A DNA stretch of 64,000 bases, from NCBI RefSeq assembly GCF_017744015.1, contig NZ_JAGHRA010000002.1:248001-312000 (forward strand), written 5' to 3'. The number at the start of each line of letters is the position of its first letter. Position 1 is the stretch's first letter. Source of the stretch: Paracoccus sp. R12_2 (GTDB taxonomy: Bacteria > Pseudomonadota > Alphaproteobacteria > Rhodobacterales > Rhodobacteraceae). The position numbers and the translations under genes are program-made. The notes under the pieces are model-generated. The model was not told where the DNA came from and made no database searches. It was given only the letters and a program-made list of their open reading frames with translations. Positions 1 to 10,070 of this stretch are shown one piece after another.

Positions 1-1210
1 GCAACCCTTCTACGCGGGCTGGGGCCTCAGCGATGATGAACTTGCCTTGCCCAAGGGGCGCCGCGGCCATGCCACGCGCGAATCCCTGTTCGCGGCCAGT
101 CATCTTCTTGGCCCCGTCTGGTATGATCCCTGTCGGAACCGTCTGACCGATTTCGAGGGCGCGGTGGATCAGATCCATGCAGAGGCGCGGGTCTGGCGAC
201 AGGATCGCGCCGGTCACGTGGCCTATGGCATGCGGCTGTGGAAGCGGGCATTCATCAGCCGCGCCTTTGGCGACGCCCATCCGGTCCGCTTTACCGCAAC
301 GCCCTCGCCCCAGGTTACACTGGGATGGGCCGGACGTGCCGATCATGTCCCCCATGCGACCCGCGTGGAGGACGGTTTCCTGCGATCCCGGGGGCTGGGG
401 GCGGCGCTGACGCCTCCGCTGTCGCTGGTCGCGGATGACCTGGGCATCTATTACGATCCGACACGTGAAAGCCGCCTTGAAAGACTGATTGCAGCCGGCC
501 CACCGCCTGGTGGCGAGGCGCGCGCCTTGCGGGTGATCGACCGGGTCCGGGCAGCCGGCCTGTCGAAATACAATCTGGATGGGGTGGCACCGACGCTTCC
601 CGGCACGGACGGGCGGCGCGTCATTCTGGTTCCTGGTCAGGTCGAGGATGACGCCTCGATCCGCCTGGGCGCCGGTTGCGAGAAATGCAATCTTGATCTG
701 CTTGCACGAACCCGCGCCGAGAACCCGGACGCCTATCTGATCTACAAGCCGCATCCCGATGTCGAGGCAGGGTTGCGGCCCGGCGTGATCGCCGAGACGG
801 ATCTGCAGCGGCTGGCGGATCAGGTGGTGCGCAAGACCGATGCGGCTGCGCTGCTGACCGTGGTTGATGAGGTCTGGACGATCACATCGACGCTGGGGTT
901 CGAAGCCCTGCTGCGCGGCGTGCCGGTGACGGTGCTGGGCGCGCCCTTCTATGCCGGTTGGGGGCTGACCCGCGATCTGGGCACGCAACCCGCGCGCAGA
1001 CAGACCCGCCCGTCACTTGCGGCGCTGGTTCATGCCTGTCTGATCGCCTATCCCCGTTATCGTGATCCGGTCACCGGGCTGCCCTGCCCTGTCGAGGTTG
1101 CACTGGAAAGACTGGCCGATCCGTCGCTTGTGCCACGCGGTGCGGGTTTGCGTATTCTGTCGAAGGCGCAGGGCGCGCTGTCCGGCCATTCCTGGATCTG
1201 GCGCAGATAG
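1..1210 (+). CDS. kpsC: Capsular polysaccharide Kdo transferase KpsC (C-terminal part, cut by window edge)
   Basis: Reading frame 2 is open from the first base to the TAG at 1208-1210, so the gene starts outside the window. KpsC proteins build the poly-Kdo linker on the lipid anchor of group 2 type capsules at the cytoplasmic face of the inner membrane, using two successive Kdo transferase modules. The motif FYAGWGL occurs twice, at the very start of the visible part (about base 11) and again near base 947. This fits the end of the first module followed by a complete second module. The segments VILVPGQVEDD and YKPHPD are typical of the second module. The gene converges on ribD with a gap of only 13 bases. 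Capsule export genes probably lie upstream, outside the window. Confidence 0.85.
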   Translation, partial: QPFYAGWGLSDDELALPKGRRGHATRESLFAASHLLGPVWYDPCRNRLTDFEGAVDQIHAEARVWRQDRAGHVAYGMRLWKRAFISRAFGDAHPVRFTATPSPQVTLGWAGRADHVPHATRVEDGFLRSRGLGAALTPPLSLVADDLGIYYDPTRESRLERLIAAGPPPGGEARALRVIDRVRAAGLSKYNLDGVAPTLPGTDGRRVILVPGQVEDDASIRLGAGCEKCNLDLLARTRAENPDAYLIYKPHPDVEAGLRPGVIAETDLQRLADQVVRKTDAAALLTVVDEVWTITSTLGFEALLRGVPVTVLGAPFYAGWGLTRDLGTQPARRQTRPSLAALVHACLIAYPRYRDPVTGLPCPVEVALERLADPSLVPRGAGLRILSKAQGALSGHSWIWRR

Positions 1211-1223
1211 GTCTTGCGCGCGA

Positions 1224-2231
1224 TCAGTCGCGGCCCCAACGGTGCAGGATGTCATTGCCGATGCGCCGCGTCTCGAGCAGGCGAAAACGGGGCGCGTCGG
1301 CCAGCCGCGCCAGCCCAAGCCCGCCAAGCGACGCACGAGCATCCTGGCCCAGAACCAGCCCGGAGGAATAGCAAAGCAGTTGGTCCACCCGATCCGCCGC
1401 GATCAATTCTGCGGCCAGTTTCCCACCACCCTCGCAGAAGACGCGGGTAATCCCCCGGTCGGCCAGTTGGTCAAGAATGGGGTCGATCGGCCCCGACAGA
1501 TGCCAAAGGGGCCCGTAATCCGGACCCTCGGGCGGCAGTTCGGGCAGCTTCCGCGACGACAGGACGACGCGCGCCGGCTGACGAACGGGTCCGAAACCGC
1601 GCACATTCAGTGCCGGATGATCTGCACGCGCGGTGCCCCCGCCCACCATGATGGCGTCATGCTGCAGACGCATGGCATGCACATGCCGCCGCGCCGCCGC
1701 GCCGGTGATCCAACGGCTTTCGCCCTGTTGCGTGGCAATACGTCCATCAAGACTGGTCGCAAGTTTCAGCGTGACGAATGGCCGACCCTGCGTGACGCGC
1801 ATCAGGAAGCCCGCCTGAATGGCGCGCGCCTGTGTTTCGCAGATGCCTTCGGTGACCTTGATCCCCGCCTCGCGCAGAATCGCATGGCCACGCCCCGCCA
1901 CGCGCGGGTCGGGATCAGTCAGGGCCGTGACGCAGCGCGCAATGCCGGATGCGACCAAAGCCTCGGCGCAGGGCGGCGTCCGACCGTGATGCGCGCAAGG
2001 TTCCAGCGTGACATAGGCCGTTGCGCCGCGCGCCTGCGCGCCCGCATATTCCAGGGCGACACGTTCGGCATGCGGCCGTCCTCCGGGCTGCGTCCAGCCG
2101 CGACCGACCACCCTGCCCGCGCGCACCAGCACGCAACCGACCGCCGGATTCGGCCACACATTGCCCAGCCCCCGCCGCGACAGGCGCAGGGCATGGGCCA
2201 TATGTTGGCGGTCTTCGAGGTCTTGGCTCAC
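1224..2231 (-). CDS. ribD: Bifunctional riboflavin biosynthesis deaminase/reductase RibD
   Basis: RibD carries out the second and third steps of riboflavin synthesis: deamination of the pyrimidine intermediate, then NADPH-dependent reduction of the ribosyl side chain. The protein has 335 residues, normal for the fused form. The N-terminal cytidine-deaminase-like half shows the zinc site HAE followed by [11 protein letters not shown]. The C-terminal half carries the dihydrofolate-reductase-like fold with [13 protein letters not shown]. The ATG overlaps the nrdR stop codon by 4 bases (ATGA), so the two genes are translationally coupled. An nrdR-ribD pair is a common arrangement in proteobacteria. 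Confidence 0.96.
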   Translation of the reverse strand: MSQDLEDRQHMAHALRLSRRGLGNVWPNPAVGCVLVRAGRVVGRGWTQPGGRPHAERVALEYAGAQARGATAYVTLEPCAHHGRTPPCAEALVASGIARCVTALTDPDPRVAGRGHAILREAGIKVTEGICETQARAIQAGFLMRVTQGRPFVTLKLATSLDGRIATQQGESRWITGAAARRHVHAMRLQHDAIMVGGGTARADHPALNVRGFGPVRQPARVVLSSRKLPELPPEGPDYGPLWHLSGPIDPILDQLADRGITRVFCEGGGKLAAELIAADRVDQLLCYSSGLVLGQDARASLGGLGLARLADAPRFRLLETRRIGNDILHRWGRD

Positions 2232-2692
2232 TCTGGCAGATTGCCGGGGCGCAGTTCAGACACGAACTTGTCGAAATCGTCGGCGTCCTGGAAGTTCTTG
2301 TAAACGCTGGCAAAGCGAACGTACCCGACATTATCGATCCGCGACAGCGCCTCCATCACGATCTCGCCGATCATCTTCGAGGGAATGTCCGTCTCGCCCG
2401 TGCTTTCCAGCCGCCGCACGATGCCCGAAATCATCTGTTCGATCCGTTCTGGTTCGACGGGACGTTTCTGCATGGCGATGCGGATCGACCGGGCCATCTT
2501 GTCGCGGTCGAAATCCTCGCGCTTGCCATTGCTTTTTACGACGACCAGATCGCGAAGCTGCACCCGTTCATAGGTGGTAAAGCGCCCTCCGCAGGCCGGG
2601 CAGAAACGTCGACGTCTGATCGCCACATTGTCCTCGGCCGGGCGTGAATCCTTGACCTGCGTATCGACATTTCCGCAAAACGGGCAGCGCAT
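2228..2692 (-). CDS. nrdR: Ribonucleotide reductase repressor NrdR
   Basis: NrdR senses ATP/dATP and represses ribonucleotide reductase genes. The 154-residue protein starts MRCPFCGN and carries the zinc ribbon (CPFC near the start, CPAC about 30 residues later), followed by the ATP-cone domain ([15 protein letters not shown]). The open frame continues upstream of the chosen ATG, but the family begins exactly at this MxCPxC, so the start at 2692 was taken. It lies directly before ribD with a 4-base overlap. No obvious NrdR box was seen in front of it. Confidence 0.95.
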   Translation of the reverse strand: MRCPFCGNVDTQVKDSRPAEDNVAIRRRRFCPACGGRFTTYERVQLRDLVVVKSNGKREDFDRDKMARSIRIAMQKRPVEPERIEQMISGIVRRLESTGETDIPSKMIGEIVMEALSRIDNVGYVRFASVYKNFQDADDFDKFVSELRPGNLPE

Positions 2693-2857
2693 CCCTATGT
2701 CCCCTCGGCCGCGACTTCCGCATGAACTATAGGGTCGACCGCAGGGATTGGGTAGCGTTATCCACAGCCCACAAGATGCGGCCTGCGGAACCTGTGGCCC
2801 GAATGCCGCGTTCATCGCGCAGCGACGCGACAGATTTCAGCTCAAGAAAGGTGCGAT

Positions 2858-3529
2858 ATGCCCAAGACCCTGTTCATCACCGGGGCCTCGTCCGGTATCG
2901 GCGCGGCAACCGCCCACGCCGCCGTGGCCAGTGGCTGGAACGTGGCTTTGATGGCGCGTTCCGAGGACAAGTTGAGATCCCTGCAGAACGAGTTGGGCGA
3001 TGCTGCGGCGATCTTTCCGGGCGACGTCACGCAAGAGGCTGATCTTCTTCGCGCCACATCCGGTGCGGTCGATCGTTTCGGAGGCATTGACGCGGTTTTC
3101 GCCAACGCCGGTCGCGGCTTGTCGAAGCCCGGGACCGAGGGCGGTGATCTGGACGATATCCGCGGCATGATCGATCTGAATATCACCGGTCTGGTAATGA
3201 CAGCGCGGGCAACCCTGCCGGAACTGCGGAAGACCCAAGGCACCCTGGTGCTGACCGGATCGGCCGCCGGCAGACGGCATATCGCAGGGTCAATATATGG
3301 CGCGACGAAATGGTTCGTTCACGGCTATGCCGGGAACATGGCCGAGGAAATGCGCGAATGGGGTGGTCGTTGTGCAGTGGTTGCGCCCGGCATGGTGGAC
3401 ACGCCGTTCTTCGATCAGGGTGCGCCGGACAAGTTGCAACCCGAAGATGTCGCGAATGCCGTCATCCAGATCATCGATGCACCGAAGCGCGCGGCGATCC
3501 GCGAAATCTTCCTGATGCCGCAGGCATAG
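2858..3529 (+). CDS. Short-chain dehydrogenase/reductase (SDR) family oxidoreductase
   Basis: This is a classical SDR of 223 residues with a Rossmann fold. The N-terminal TGASSGIG dinucleotide-binding motif is present, then the NAG-type segment FANAGRG, the serine region LTGSAAG and the catalytic YGATK (YxxxK). The substrate cannot be read from the sequence; proteins of this size and type are usually NADP-dependent alcohol or ketone reductases. AAGAAAGG lies just before the ATG as ribosome binding site. It is a single gene, divergent from nrdR and convergent with the yjbQ-like gene (6-base gap). Confidence 0.88.
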   Translation: MPKTLFITGASSGIGAATAHAAVASGWNVALMARSEDKLRSLQNELGDAAAIFPGDVTQEADLLRATSGAVDRFGGIDAVFANAGRGLSKPGTEGGDLDDIRGMIDLNITGLVMTARATLPELRKTQGTLVLTGSAAGRRHIAGSIYGATKWFVHGYAGNMAEEMREWGGRCAVVAPGMVDTPFFDQGAPDKLQPEDVANAVIQIIDAPKRAAIREIFLMPQA

Positions 3530-3535
3530 AACGGT

Positions 3536-3958
3536 TCATGCTGACTGGAACATCGCCGCCACCTGACGCCGATGCGGCGCGCGACGGTGTTCCACCAGAT
3601 AGATCCCCTGCCATGTTCCCAGTTGCATCCGTCCGCCAACGACCGGGATCTGCAAACTGACCGGAAGCACCGCAGCCTTCAGATGTGCGGGCATGTCGTC
3701 CGGGCCCTCGTCACGGTGGCTGATCCACCCCATCGTCGGGTGATCGGCTGGTGGCGCGATCCGGTCCAGCCAGTTGAGAAGATCGACCTGAACATCCGGA
3801 TCGGCATTTTCCTGAACAAGCAACGAACACGACGTATGACGAACCATCAGCGTCAGAACCCCATCGCGGGCCTGCAAATTGCCGAGCCACGCGGCAATTT
3901 CATGCGTGAACTCATGGCAGGCGGGACCGTGCGTCTCGATGCGGAAGACATGGTTCAT
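3536..3958 (-). CDS. YjbQ/UPF0047 family protein (secondary thiamine-phosphate synthase-like)
   Basis: The product has 140 residues, the usual size of the YjbQ/UPF0047 family. Typical family features are VRHTSCSLLVQENADPDV in the middle and ISHRDEGPDDMPAHLK followed by LGTWQGIYLVEHR near the end; conserved histidines in these segments form a metal site in solved members. A weak thiamine-phosphate synthase activity is reported for the E. coli homologue, but the physiological role is uncertain. Its ATG overlaps the rmuC stop by 4 bases, so it is the second gene of an rmuC-yjbQ pair. Confidence 0.9.
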   Translation of the reverse strand: MNHVFRIETHGPACHEFTHEIAAWLGNLQARDGVLTLMVRHTSCSLLVQENADPDVQVDLLNWLDRIAPPADHPTMGWISHRDEGPDDMPAHLKAAVLPVSLQIPVVGGRMQLGTWQGIYLVEHRRAPHRRQVAAMFQSA

Positions 3959-5448
3959 TCTGCCGCCTCGCTGGCGCCGGCGGGCGGCGGTGAAAGGGGC
4001 TGCTGCTGATCCTGTCGGTCATGGTCCATCGCGATCTGCTTTTGCGCCCGCGCGCCCAGATCGCGCAGCATCTCGACCTGACGGATGACGTTGCCCGGAC
4101 CGCGCGACAGGCGATCCACGGCCTGGCCGTGCGCGCGGCTTGCCTGATCCAGCGCCCGGCCCACGGCCTCCATGGAATCGACGAACCCCGCAACCTTGTC
4201 ATACAGCGCGCCCGCGCGGCTGGCGATTTCCATGGCGTTGCTTTCGCGCCGCTCGACCGACCAGATATGTTCGACGGTGCGCAGGGTCAGCATCAGCGTC
4301 GTGGGCGTGGTCAGGCCGACACCGCGTTCCAGCGCAAAGCCCGCAAGCGACGGGTCGGCGCGCAACGCATCCGAGAACGCGCCCTCGATCGGGATGAACA
4401 TCAGCACATAATCGACCGAATTGTCGTCCATGCGGTGATAGCCCTTGTCCCCCAGCGTGACGATATGGGCGCGAATCGCGGCGACATGACGACGCAGCGC
4501 GGACTGGACTTCGGCCGGATCCTCGGCATTGACCGAAACTTCGTAATCGTTCAGCGACACCTTGCTGTCGATCACCATGATCTTCTGACGCGGCATCTTC
4601 ACCACGACGTCGGGTCGCCACAGCTTGCCATCCTCGTCACGCCAGCTGGCCTGAATGTCGTAATGCGTGCCGGATTCCAGCCCCGACCCTTCAAGGATAC
4701 GCTCCAGCACCATTTCACCCCAGGCGCCCTGCCGCTGTTTGTCGCCCTTCAATGCGCGGGTCAGGTTCACGGCCTCGCGCGAAATATCCTCGGACCGTTT
4801 GTGCAGGAACGCGATCTGTTCGCGCAGACGCGCACCTTCTTCGTCCAAGACCTTGTTCCGGCTTTGCAATTCGGTCTGGAAACGATGCACCTGTTCGCGG
4901 AAGGGATTCAGCAGTGCCGTCAGCTGTTCGCCCTGCGCCTTCTGGATATCGTTCTGCTGAACGCGCAACGTCTCGGCCGCAAGCAGCTTGAACTGGCCTG
5001 TCATTTCCTCGCGCAGCTCGCGCAGCGTCGCGATTTCGCGTTCTGCGGCTTCGCGATCCTTGCGCGCGCCAAGACGGGTCTCGGCCAGATCGGACTGGGC
5101 TTGCGACAGTTGCTGCCGGGTCTGATGTAGAACATCGGCAAGCCCGTCGCGCTCGTCACCCAACTCGGCAAGCCGTGCCGCCTGCGCCTCGGCTCGCGCC
5201 TCGCGTTGGCCCAGATCTAGCTCGAACTGCCGGTTGCGTTCTGTCGACGTGTCAAGTTCCGCGCGCAAATCGTGAAGCTGCGCGGACTTTTCCTGCAAGA
5301 TCGCCTGCGCCTGTGCGCGTCCGCGCCGCCAGTTTGCCGCGACAAACCACAGCAGAACCCAACAGGCCACGGCAAACGCCAGCATCGTCTGCACCGTCGC
5401 CAGATCGTTGAACAATGCGACAATCTGCCGGGATAGGTTCTCAGGCAT
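3955..5448 (-). CDS. rmuC: DNA recombination protein RmuC
   Basis: RmuC limits inversions between short inverted repeats and is thought to act as a nuclease-like factor at rearranging DNA. The 497-residue protein has one N-terminal membrane segment (about residues 18-38, ending WFVAAN). A long glutamine/glutamate-rich coiled coil follows to about residue 200, then the conserved RmuC domain with GAWGEMVLERILEGSG and WRPDVVVKMP and VIDSKVSL. That is the standard family architecture and length. It is followed by the yjbQ-like gene with a 4-base overlap. The 83-base gap to the upstream BLUF gene holds a small CCCGT/ACGGG hairpin and probably its promoter. Confidence 0.95.
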   Translation of the reverse strand: MPENLSRQIVALFNDLATVQTMLAFAVACWVLLWFVAANWRRGRAQAQAILQEKSAQLHDLRAELDTSTERNRQFELDLGQREARAEAQAARLAELGDERDGLADVLHQTRQQLSQAQSDLAETRLGARKDREAAEREIATLRELREEMTGQFKLLAAETLRVQQNDIQKAQGEQLTALLNPFREQVHRFQTELQSRNKVLDEEGARLREQIAFLHKRSEDISREAVNLTRALKGDKQRQGAWGEMVLERILEGSGLESGTHYDIQASWRDEDGKLWRPDVVVKMPRQKIMVIDSKVSLNDYEVSVNAEDPAEVQSALRRHVAAIRAHIVTLGDKGYHRMDDNSVDYVLMFIPIEGAFSDALRADPSLAGFALERGVGLTTPTTLMLTLRTVEHIWSVERRESNAMEIASRAGALYDKVAGFVDSMEAVGRALDQASRAHGQAVDRLSRGPGNVIRQVEMLRDLGARAQKQIAMDHDRQDQQQPLSPPPAGASEAAE

Positions 5449-5531
5449 GAACGCTCCGTCTTTTCAAGCGACAGTGTTCACTTTTTGTGCTGCGATACAA
5501 CCCCGTGCCTGACGGGATAGCAACGAATGAT

Positions 5532-5939
5532 CTAGAGCGCCACCGACTGCAGGAACGCCGCCACGCCGCCGGCATAGTCGCTTCGATCAACCGTCGAGGC
5601 GGATGAACTGGCAAACCAGTCCATCAACGAGCCATGCTTGCGGTCGGAAAACCGCATCCGCCAGTCCTGGAACCGCCGTTGCGTCAGACTGCCTTCGCCA
5701 AGCACGGTGATGTCACGGTGCCTGGTATCGCGAAGGATCGACTGGATGACGTGCTGCAACTGGTGCTGCGGTCCCTCCAGCCACTGAAAGAACAACCCGT
5801 CCTCGTGATGCAGGCATCCGGTCAGGCTTGCCGATTCGTTGCGCTGGCGGGCGGCCTGAAGAATATCCTCCAGATCGCCGACATTCAGACCGTCGCACGC
5901 AGTGCTGCGATACAGGAAGTACCCCAGCCCGTCGAACAT
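5532..5939 (-). CDS. BLUF-domain blue-light photoreceptor protein
   Basis: This is a stand-alone BLUF domain of 135 residues, a FAD-binding blue-light sensor. The flavin-contacting residues known from AppA all appear with the same spacing: Tyr in LYRS (residue 10), Asn in RNESASLTG (34), Gln in FFQWLEG (52), and Trp and Met in DWRM (93, 95). The sensor should therefore be photochemically competent. No second domain is fused, so it must signal through a partner. I start at the ATG 8 bases after the rpoD stop; an in-frame TTG at 5957 would overlap rpoD by 11 bases. No Shine-Dalgarno is evident for either, which suggests coupling to rpoD translation. The C-terminal 35 residues after the BLUF core are short and probably form the capping helices. 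Confidence 0.92.
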   Translation of the reverse strand: MFDGLGYFLYRSTACDGLNVGDLEDILQAARQRNESASLTGCLHHEDGLFFQWLEGPQHQLQHVIQSILRDTRHRDITVLGEGSLTQRRFQDWRMRFSDRKHGSLMDWFASSSASTVDRSDYAGGVAAFLQSVAL

Positions 5940-5946
5940 GATCGGA

Positions 5947-7923
5947 TCACTGGTCAAGGAAGGACCGCAATTTTCTGCTGCGCGACGGATGCTTCAGCTT
6001 GCGCAACGCCTTCGCCTCGATCTGGCGGATGCGTTCGCGGGTGACGCTGAACTGCTGGCCGACCTCTTCCAGGGTATGGTCGGTGTTCATGCCGATGCCA
6101 AAGCGCATACGCAGAACCCGTTCCTCGCGCGGGGTCAGGCTGGCCAGAACGCGGGTCGTGGTTTCCTTCAGGTTTTCCTGAATCGCGCTGTCCAGCGGCA
6201 GGACGGCGTTCTTGTCCTCGATGAAATCGCCAAGCTGGCTGTCTTCCTCGTCCCCGATCGGGGTTTCAAGGCTGATCGGCTCCTTGGCGATCTTCATCAC
6301 CTTGCGAACCTTTTCCAGCGGCATCTGCAGCTTGTCGGCCAGTTCCTCGGGGGTCGGCTCGCGGCCGATCTCGTGCAGCATCTGGCGACCGGTGCGGACC
6401 AGCTTGTTGATCGTCTCGATCATGTGGACCGGAATACGGATCGTGCGGGCCTGGTCCGCGATGGACCGGGTGATCGCCTGACGGATCCACCACGTCGCAT
6501 AGGTCGAGAACTTGTAGCCGCGACGATACTCGAACTTGTCGACAGCCTTCATCAAACCGATATTTCCTTCCTGAATGAGATCAAGGAATTGCAGGCCGCG
6601 GTTCGTGTATTTCTTGGCGATCGAGATGACCAGACGCAGGTTTGCCTCGACCATCTCCTTCTTGGCCTGACGGGCCTCTTTCTCGCCGCGCTGGACCTGG
6701 CTGACGATCCGGCGGAATTCCTCGATATCGACGCCGACATATTGTCCGACCTGCGCCATCTCGGCGCGAAGATCCTCGACCTTGTCGCGCGAGCGGTCGA
6801 ACAGGGCTTGCCATCCGCGCCCGGCGTTCTGCGACAGGCGTTCGACCCAGTTCGGGTCCAGTTCGCTGCCACGATAAGCATCGACGAACTCGCGACGGTT
6901 GATGCGTGCCGCGTCGGCCAGCTTGACCATCCCGCTATCGATCGTGACGATGCGGCGGTTGATGCCGTAAAGCTGGTCGACCAGCGCCTCGATACGGCTG
7001 TTGTTGAGGTGCAGCGAATTGACCAGAACGACGATCTCGCTGCGCAGCTTCTGATAGTCGGTTTCGGCGGTGGCGGAGAAACTACTGTCCTCGTTCAGCG
7101 TCGCCGACATCCGCTGATCCTGCATGTCGGCCAGACGTTCATAGTCCAGCGCGATCGCTTCCAGCGTTTCAAGAACTTTCGGCTTCAGGCTGGCCTCCAT
7201 CGCGGCCAGCGACAGATTGGCGCCGTCGTCCTCGTCCTCGTCGTCTTCGCGCGACATGGGATTGCCGTCGGCGTCCAGTTCCTCGCGCTTTTGCGAAGCG
7301 TCGTCCGTCGTGCCGGCCTCGGCAAGTTCTTCTTCCTCGGCGCCTTCTTCATCGTCCATCGACTGACCGAAGGTGGTCTCCAGGTCGATGACGTCGCGCA
7401 ACAGGATTTCTTCATCCAGAAGTTCCTGCCGCCACATCGTGATGGCCTTGAAGGTCAGCGGGCTTTCGCAAAGCCCCGCGATCATGGTGTTGCGACCGGC
7501 CTCGATGCGCTTGGCGATTGCAATCTCGCCCTCGCGCGACAACAACTCGACCGAGCCCATCTCGCGCAGATACATCCGCACGGGGTCGTCGGTGCGATCC
7601 AGTTTTTCGGTTTCGGTCGCGGCGACGGCGACCTCGCGCGAACCGCTGCCGGTGGTCACGACGGCCCCGCCCTCGGCCTCTTCGGCGCCTTCCTCTTCCT
7701 CGATGACATTGATGCCCATTTCGGACAGCATCGACATCACGTCCTCGATCTGCTCGCTGCTGACCTGCTCGGGCGGCAGGACGGAATTCAGCTGATCATA
7801 GGTGATGTAGCCGCGCTCGCGCGCCTCGGCGATCATCTTCTTGACGGCCGCCTGGCTCATGTCCAGCGAATGCGCGTTTTCGTCCTTGTCGGTCTTGTCT
7901 TGTTCGTCGTCCTTGGCGGCCAT
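5947..7923 (-). CDS. rpoD: RNA polymerase primary sigma factor RpoD (sigma-70)
   Basis: This is the housekeeping sigma factor, 658 residues. Region 1.1 is near the start ([19 protein letters not shown]) and an acidic non-conserved stretch (EDDEDEDDG) follows. Regions 2.1-2.4 contain [27 protein letters not shown] and the [16 protein letters not shown] core, and region 4.2 carries the helix-turn-helix [23 protein letters not shown]. The open frame runs further upstream, but [10 protein letters not shown] with AAGGAG in front is the usual start. dnaG lies upstream on the same strand with a 155-base gap containing a cluster of GATTCG elements. The BLUF gene follows immediately downstream. Confidence 0.97.
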   Translation of the reverse strand: MAAKDDEQDKTDKDENAHSLDMSQAAVKKMIAEARERGYITYDQLNSVLPPEQVSSEQIEDVMSMLSEMGINVIEEEEGAEEAEGGAVVTTGSGSREVAVAATETEKLDRTDDPVRMYLREMGSVELLSREGEIAIAKRIEAGRNTMIAGLCESPLTFKAITMWRQELLDEEILLRDVIDLETTFGQSMDDEEGAEEEELAEAGTTDDASQKREELDADGNPMSREDDEDEDDGANLSLAAMEASLKPKVLETLEAIALDYERLADMQDQRMSATLNEDSSFSATAETDYQKLRSEIVVLVNSLHLNNSRIEALVDQLYGINRRIVTIDSGMVKLADAARINRREFVDAYRGSELDPNWVERLSQNAGRGWQALFDRSRDKVEDLRAEMAQVGQYVGVDIEEFRRIVSQVQRGEKEARQAKKEMVEANLRLVISIAKKYTNRGLQFLDLIQEGNIGLMKAVDKFEYRRGYKFSTYATWWIRQAITRSIADQARTIRIPVHMIETINKLVRTGRQMLHEIGREPTPEELADKLQMPLEKVRKVMKIAKEPISLETPIGDEEDSQLGDFIEDKNAVLPLDSAIQENLKETTTRVLASLTPREERVLRMRFGIGMNTDHTLEEVGQQFSVTRERIRQIEAKALRKLKHPSRSRKLRSFLDQ

Positions 7924-7946
7924 CCAGGGCTCCTTCTCGGGGCGGT

Positions 7947-8060
7947 GATTCGCGAGGTGGTGCGAATCAGCACGAATCGCCCTTACTTCTATCGCGAACC
8001 GGGGCCGGATCAAAGGCCGTCCCCGCTTGATGATTCGCAAGCCTTCGCGAAACGATTCGC
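7947..8060. promoter_or_regulatory. Cluster of five GATTCG(C) elements (GANTC sites) between dnaG and rpoD
   Basis: The non-coding gap between dnaG and rpoD holds the element GATTCGC or its complement at 7947-7953, 7962-7968, 8032-8038 and 8054-8060. A one-base variant lies at 7973-7980 (CGAATCGC, i.e. GCGATTCG on the other strand). Each copy contains a GANTC site, the target of the cell-cycle methylase CcrM in Alphaproteobacteria. The orientations are mixed. The position, 24 to 137 bases upstream of the rpoD start codon, suggests a regulatory role for rpoD, but no regulator is known to me for this motif. Confidence 0.55.
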
Positions 8061-8078
8061 ACCTGCCAGGTGCTGCGT

Positions 8079-9995
8079 TCAGCGACGCGGCGGCTTGCGC
8101 CAGATCTGATCGCTGAGCCAACCGGCAAGCTGTGCCGACAACGCGTCGCGATCCTCGTTCAGATCTCCGCTGTCCTCCATGTCCGGGCGTTCGGCCCGAT
8201 GACGGGCGCGGGCGATCTGTTGCATGCGCCAGGTCAGACCCTCGTCGGCCTCTCCCTGGATTTCGGCCTCGGCGCGGGCAAGCTCGGCACCCGCAGCACG
8301 TTGCGCCTCGAGCCGGTCGAGAAGATTGGTCAGGATCGCCGCGGCGGCCGCGTCGTCCTGCGCCTCGATCACGGCCGGGGTCAGGCCCAGATGGGCGTCG
8401 GCGCGAAGCGTTTCAAGGGCGCGGCGACCCGCGGCGCTGTCGCTGCCCGCCAACAGGTCATGCAGCAGAGCCGCGCGGTCCGGATCGTGGGGAACCAGCC
8501 GTTCCAGATTCCGCTCGGCCAACGGCACAAGATCAGGACGCAGCGCGCAGATCAGCAGGCTTGCGCCTTCCAGCAGCCATTCGCCCGGCTGCCCGCCCGC
8601 ACCTGCCGCCGAAACCGGAATCGGCGCGCGCGTGGCGGGTCCGCGACCAGCCGGTCCTTTGCTCGCGCCCTTCGCCGATGCGCCGCGCGTCTTGCCGCGA
8701 TCGCGCCACGCGGTCCCGAACAGATCGCGGCGCTTGGCTCGAAGCTCGTCGCCATAGTGTCGGCGAGTCGACTCGTCCGGGATCCGTGCGATCGCATCCT
8801 GCAGCCTGCGTTCCAGAGCCGCGCGGCGTTCGGGGCTGTCAAAGATCTGCCCCTCGGTCTCGCGCGTCCAAAGCAGATCGACAAGAGGCCGGGCCTGATC
8901 CAGCAGCGCCCCCATCGCACCCGGTCCCGCCGCACGGATCAGGTCGTCGGGGTCCTGCCCGGCTGGCAGCATGACAAATCGCAGCGCCTGCCCCGGACCG
9001 GTCATCGGCAGCGCCAGGTCGATCAGTCGCTGCGCCGCGCGTTGTCCGGCCGCATCGCCGTCCAGCGCGATGATCGGTTCGGGCGAGATGCGCCACATCA
9101 GCCGCAACTGTTCCTCGGTCACTGCTGTCCCGAGGGGGGCGACGGCACCCTCGAATCCTGCCCGCGCAAGGGCGATGACATCCATGTAGCCTTCGGCGAC
9201 CACAAGGCGCTGACCGCGCGCCACAGCCGTCCGGGCGGGGGCCAGATGATAAAGATTGCGGCCCTTGTCGAACAACGGCGTCTCGGGACTGTTGAGGTAT
9301 TTGGCCCGTGCATTCGGGTCCATCGCCCGCCCGCCAAAGCCGATGCAGCGCCCCTGCCCGTCCCGGATCGGAAAGATGATCCGTCCGCGAAAGCGATCAT
9401 AGGCCGCGCCGCCATTGTCGGGCTTTGCGGCCATGCCGGCCTCGACGATCAGCGACTCATCGAACCCCTTCTCGCGCAGCGCCGATGTCAGGGCGGTGCG
9501 GCTGTCGGGCGCAAAGCCGATCTCGAAGCGATCCTCGGCCTCGCGATCCAGCCCGCGGCGGACCAGATAATCGCGCGCCTCTGCGGCCGCGCCGGTCTGC
9601 AGTTGCAGGCGAAACCAGCGGCAGGCGGCTTCGGTCACGTCAAGCAGGCGGCTGCGGCGATCGCTGCGCTCGCGCGCGGCGGGGTCAGGCTCGGGGACGG
9701 TCATGCCGGCCTCGGCCGCCAGCACCTTGACCGCGCCCATGAAATCCAGCCCGTCAATCTCTCGCAAAAAGGTCAGCGCATCGCCTTTGGCGTGGCATCC
9801 GAAGCAGTAGTAGAAGCCCTTCTGATCGTCGCAATGAAAGCTGGCCGATTTTTCCTGGTGAAAGGGGCAAGGCGCCCACCAGTCGCCACGAGCCTGATTG
9901 GACTTGCGCTGATCCCACACCACCTTGCGCCCGATCACGCGGCTGATCGGGACGCGATTGCGCAATTCGTCAAGGAAGCCGGGCGGCAGACTCAT
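8079..9995 (-). CDS. dnaG: DNA primase DnaG
   Basis: DnaG lays the RNA primers for replication. The protein has 638 residues. The N-terminal CHC2-type zinc finger is visible (APCPFH, then [12 protein letters not shown]), followed by the catalytic core and the TOPRIM domain ([16 protein letters not shown] and [11 protein letters not shown]). The C-terminal helicase-binding part begins after about residue 430. The start [12 protein letters not shown] matches the family; the frame is open for another 15 codons upstream. The gene precedes rpoD on the same strand, the remnant of the macromolecular synthesis operon, without rpsU. Confidence 0.97.
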   Translation of the reverse strand: MSLPPGFLDELRNRVPISRVIGRKVVWDQRKSNQARGDWWAPCPFHQEKSASFHCDDQKGFYYCFGCHAKGDALTFLREIDGLDFMGAVKVLAAEAGMTVPEPDPAARERSDRRSRLLDVTEAACRWFRLQLQTGAAAEARDYLVRRGLDREAEDRFEIGFAPDSRTALTSALREKGFDESLIVEAGMAAKPDNGGAAYDRFRGRIIFPIRDGQGRCIGFGGRAMDPNARAKYLNSPETPLFDKGRNLYHLAPARTAVARGQRLVVAEGYMDVIALARAGFEGAVAPLGTAVTEEQLRLMWRISPEPIIALDGDAAGQRAAQRLIDLALPMTGPGQALRFVMLPAGQDPDDLIRAAGPGAMGALLDQARPLVDLLWTRETEGQIFDSPERRAALERRLQDAIARIPDESTRRHYGDELRAKRRDLFGTAWRDRGKTRGASAKGASKGPAGRGPATRAPIPVSAAGAGGQPGEWLLEGASLLICALRPDLVPLAERNLERLVPHDPDRAALLHDLLAGSDSAAGRRALETLRADAHLGLTPAVIEAQDDAAAAAILTNLLDRLEAQRAAGAELARAEAEIQGEADEGLTWRMQQIARARHRAERPDMEDSGDLNEDRDALSAQLAGWLSDQIWRKPPRR

Positions 9996-10070
9996 GGGGC
10001 GATTATCGGGACGGCAGGTGGTGACGGCAAGCGCCGCCATGGGCGTATCTCGGCAATGAAGAGGCCGCGG

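Noticed and set aside
5902..8109. 735-codon plus-strand open frame opposite rpoD
   Set aside because: Complement of rpoD codons, no family features, no ribosome binding site; a typical shadow in GC-rich DNA.
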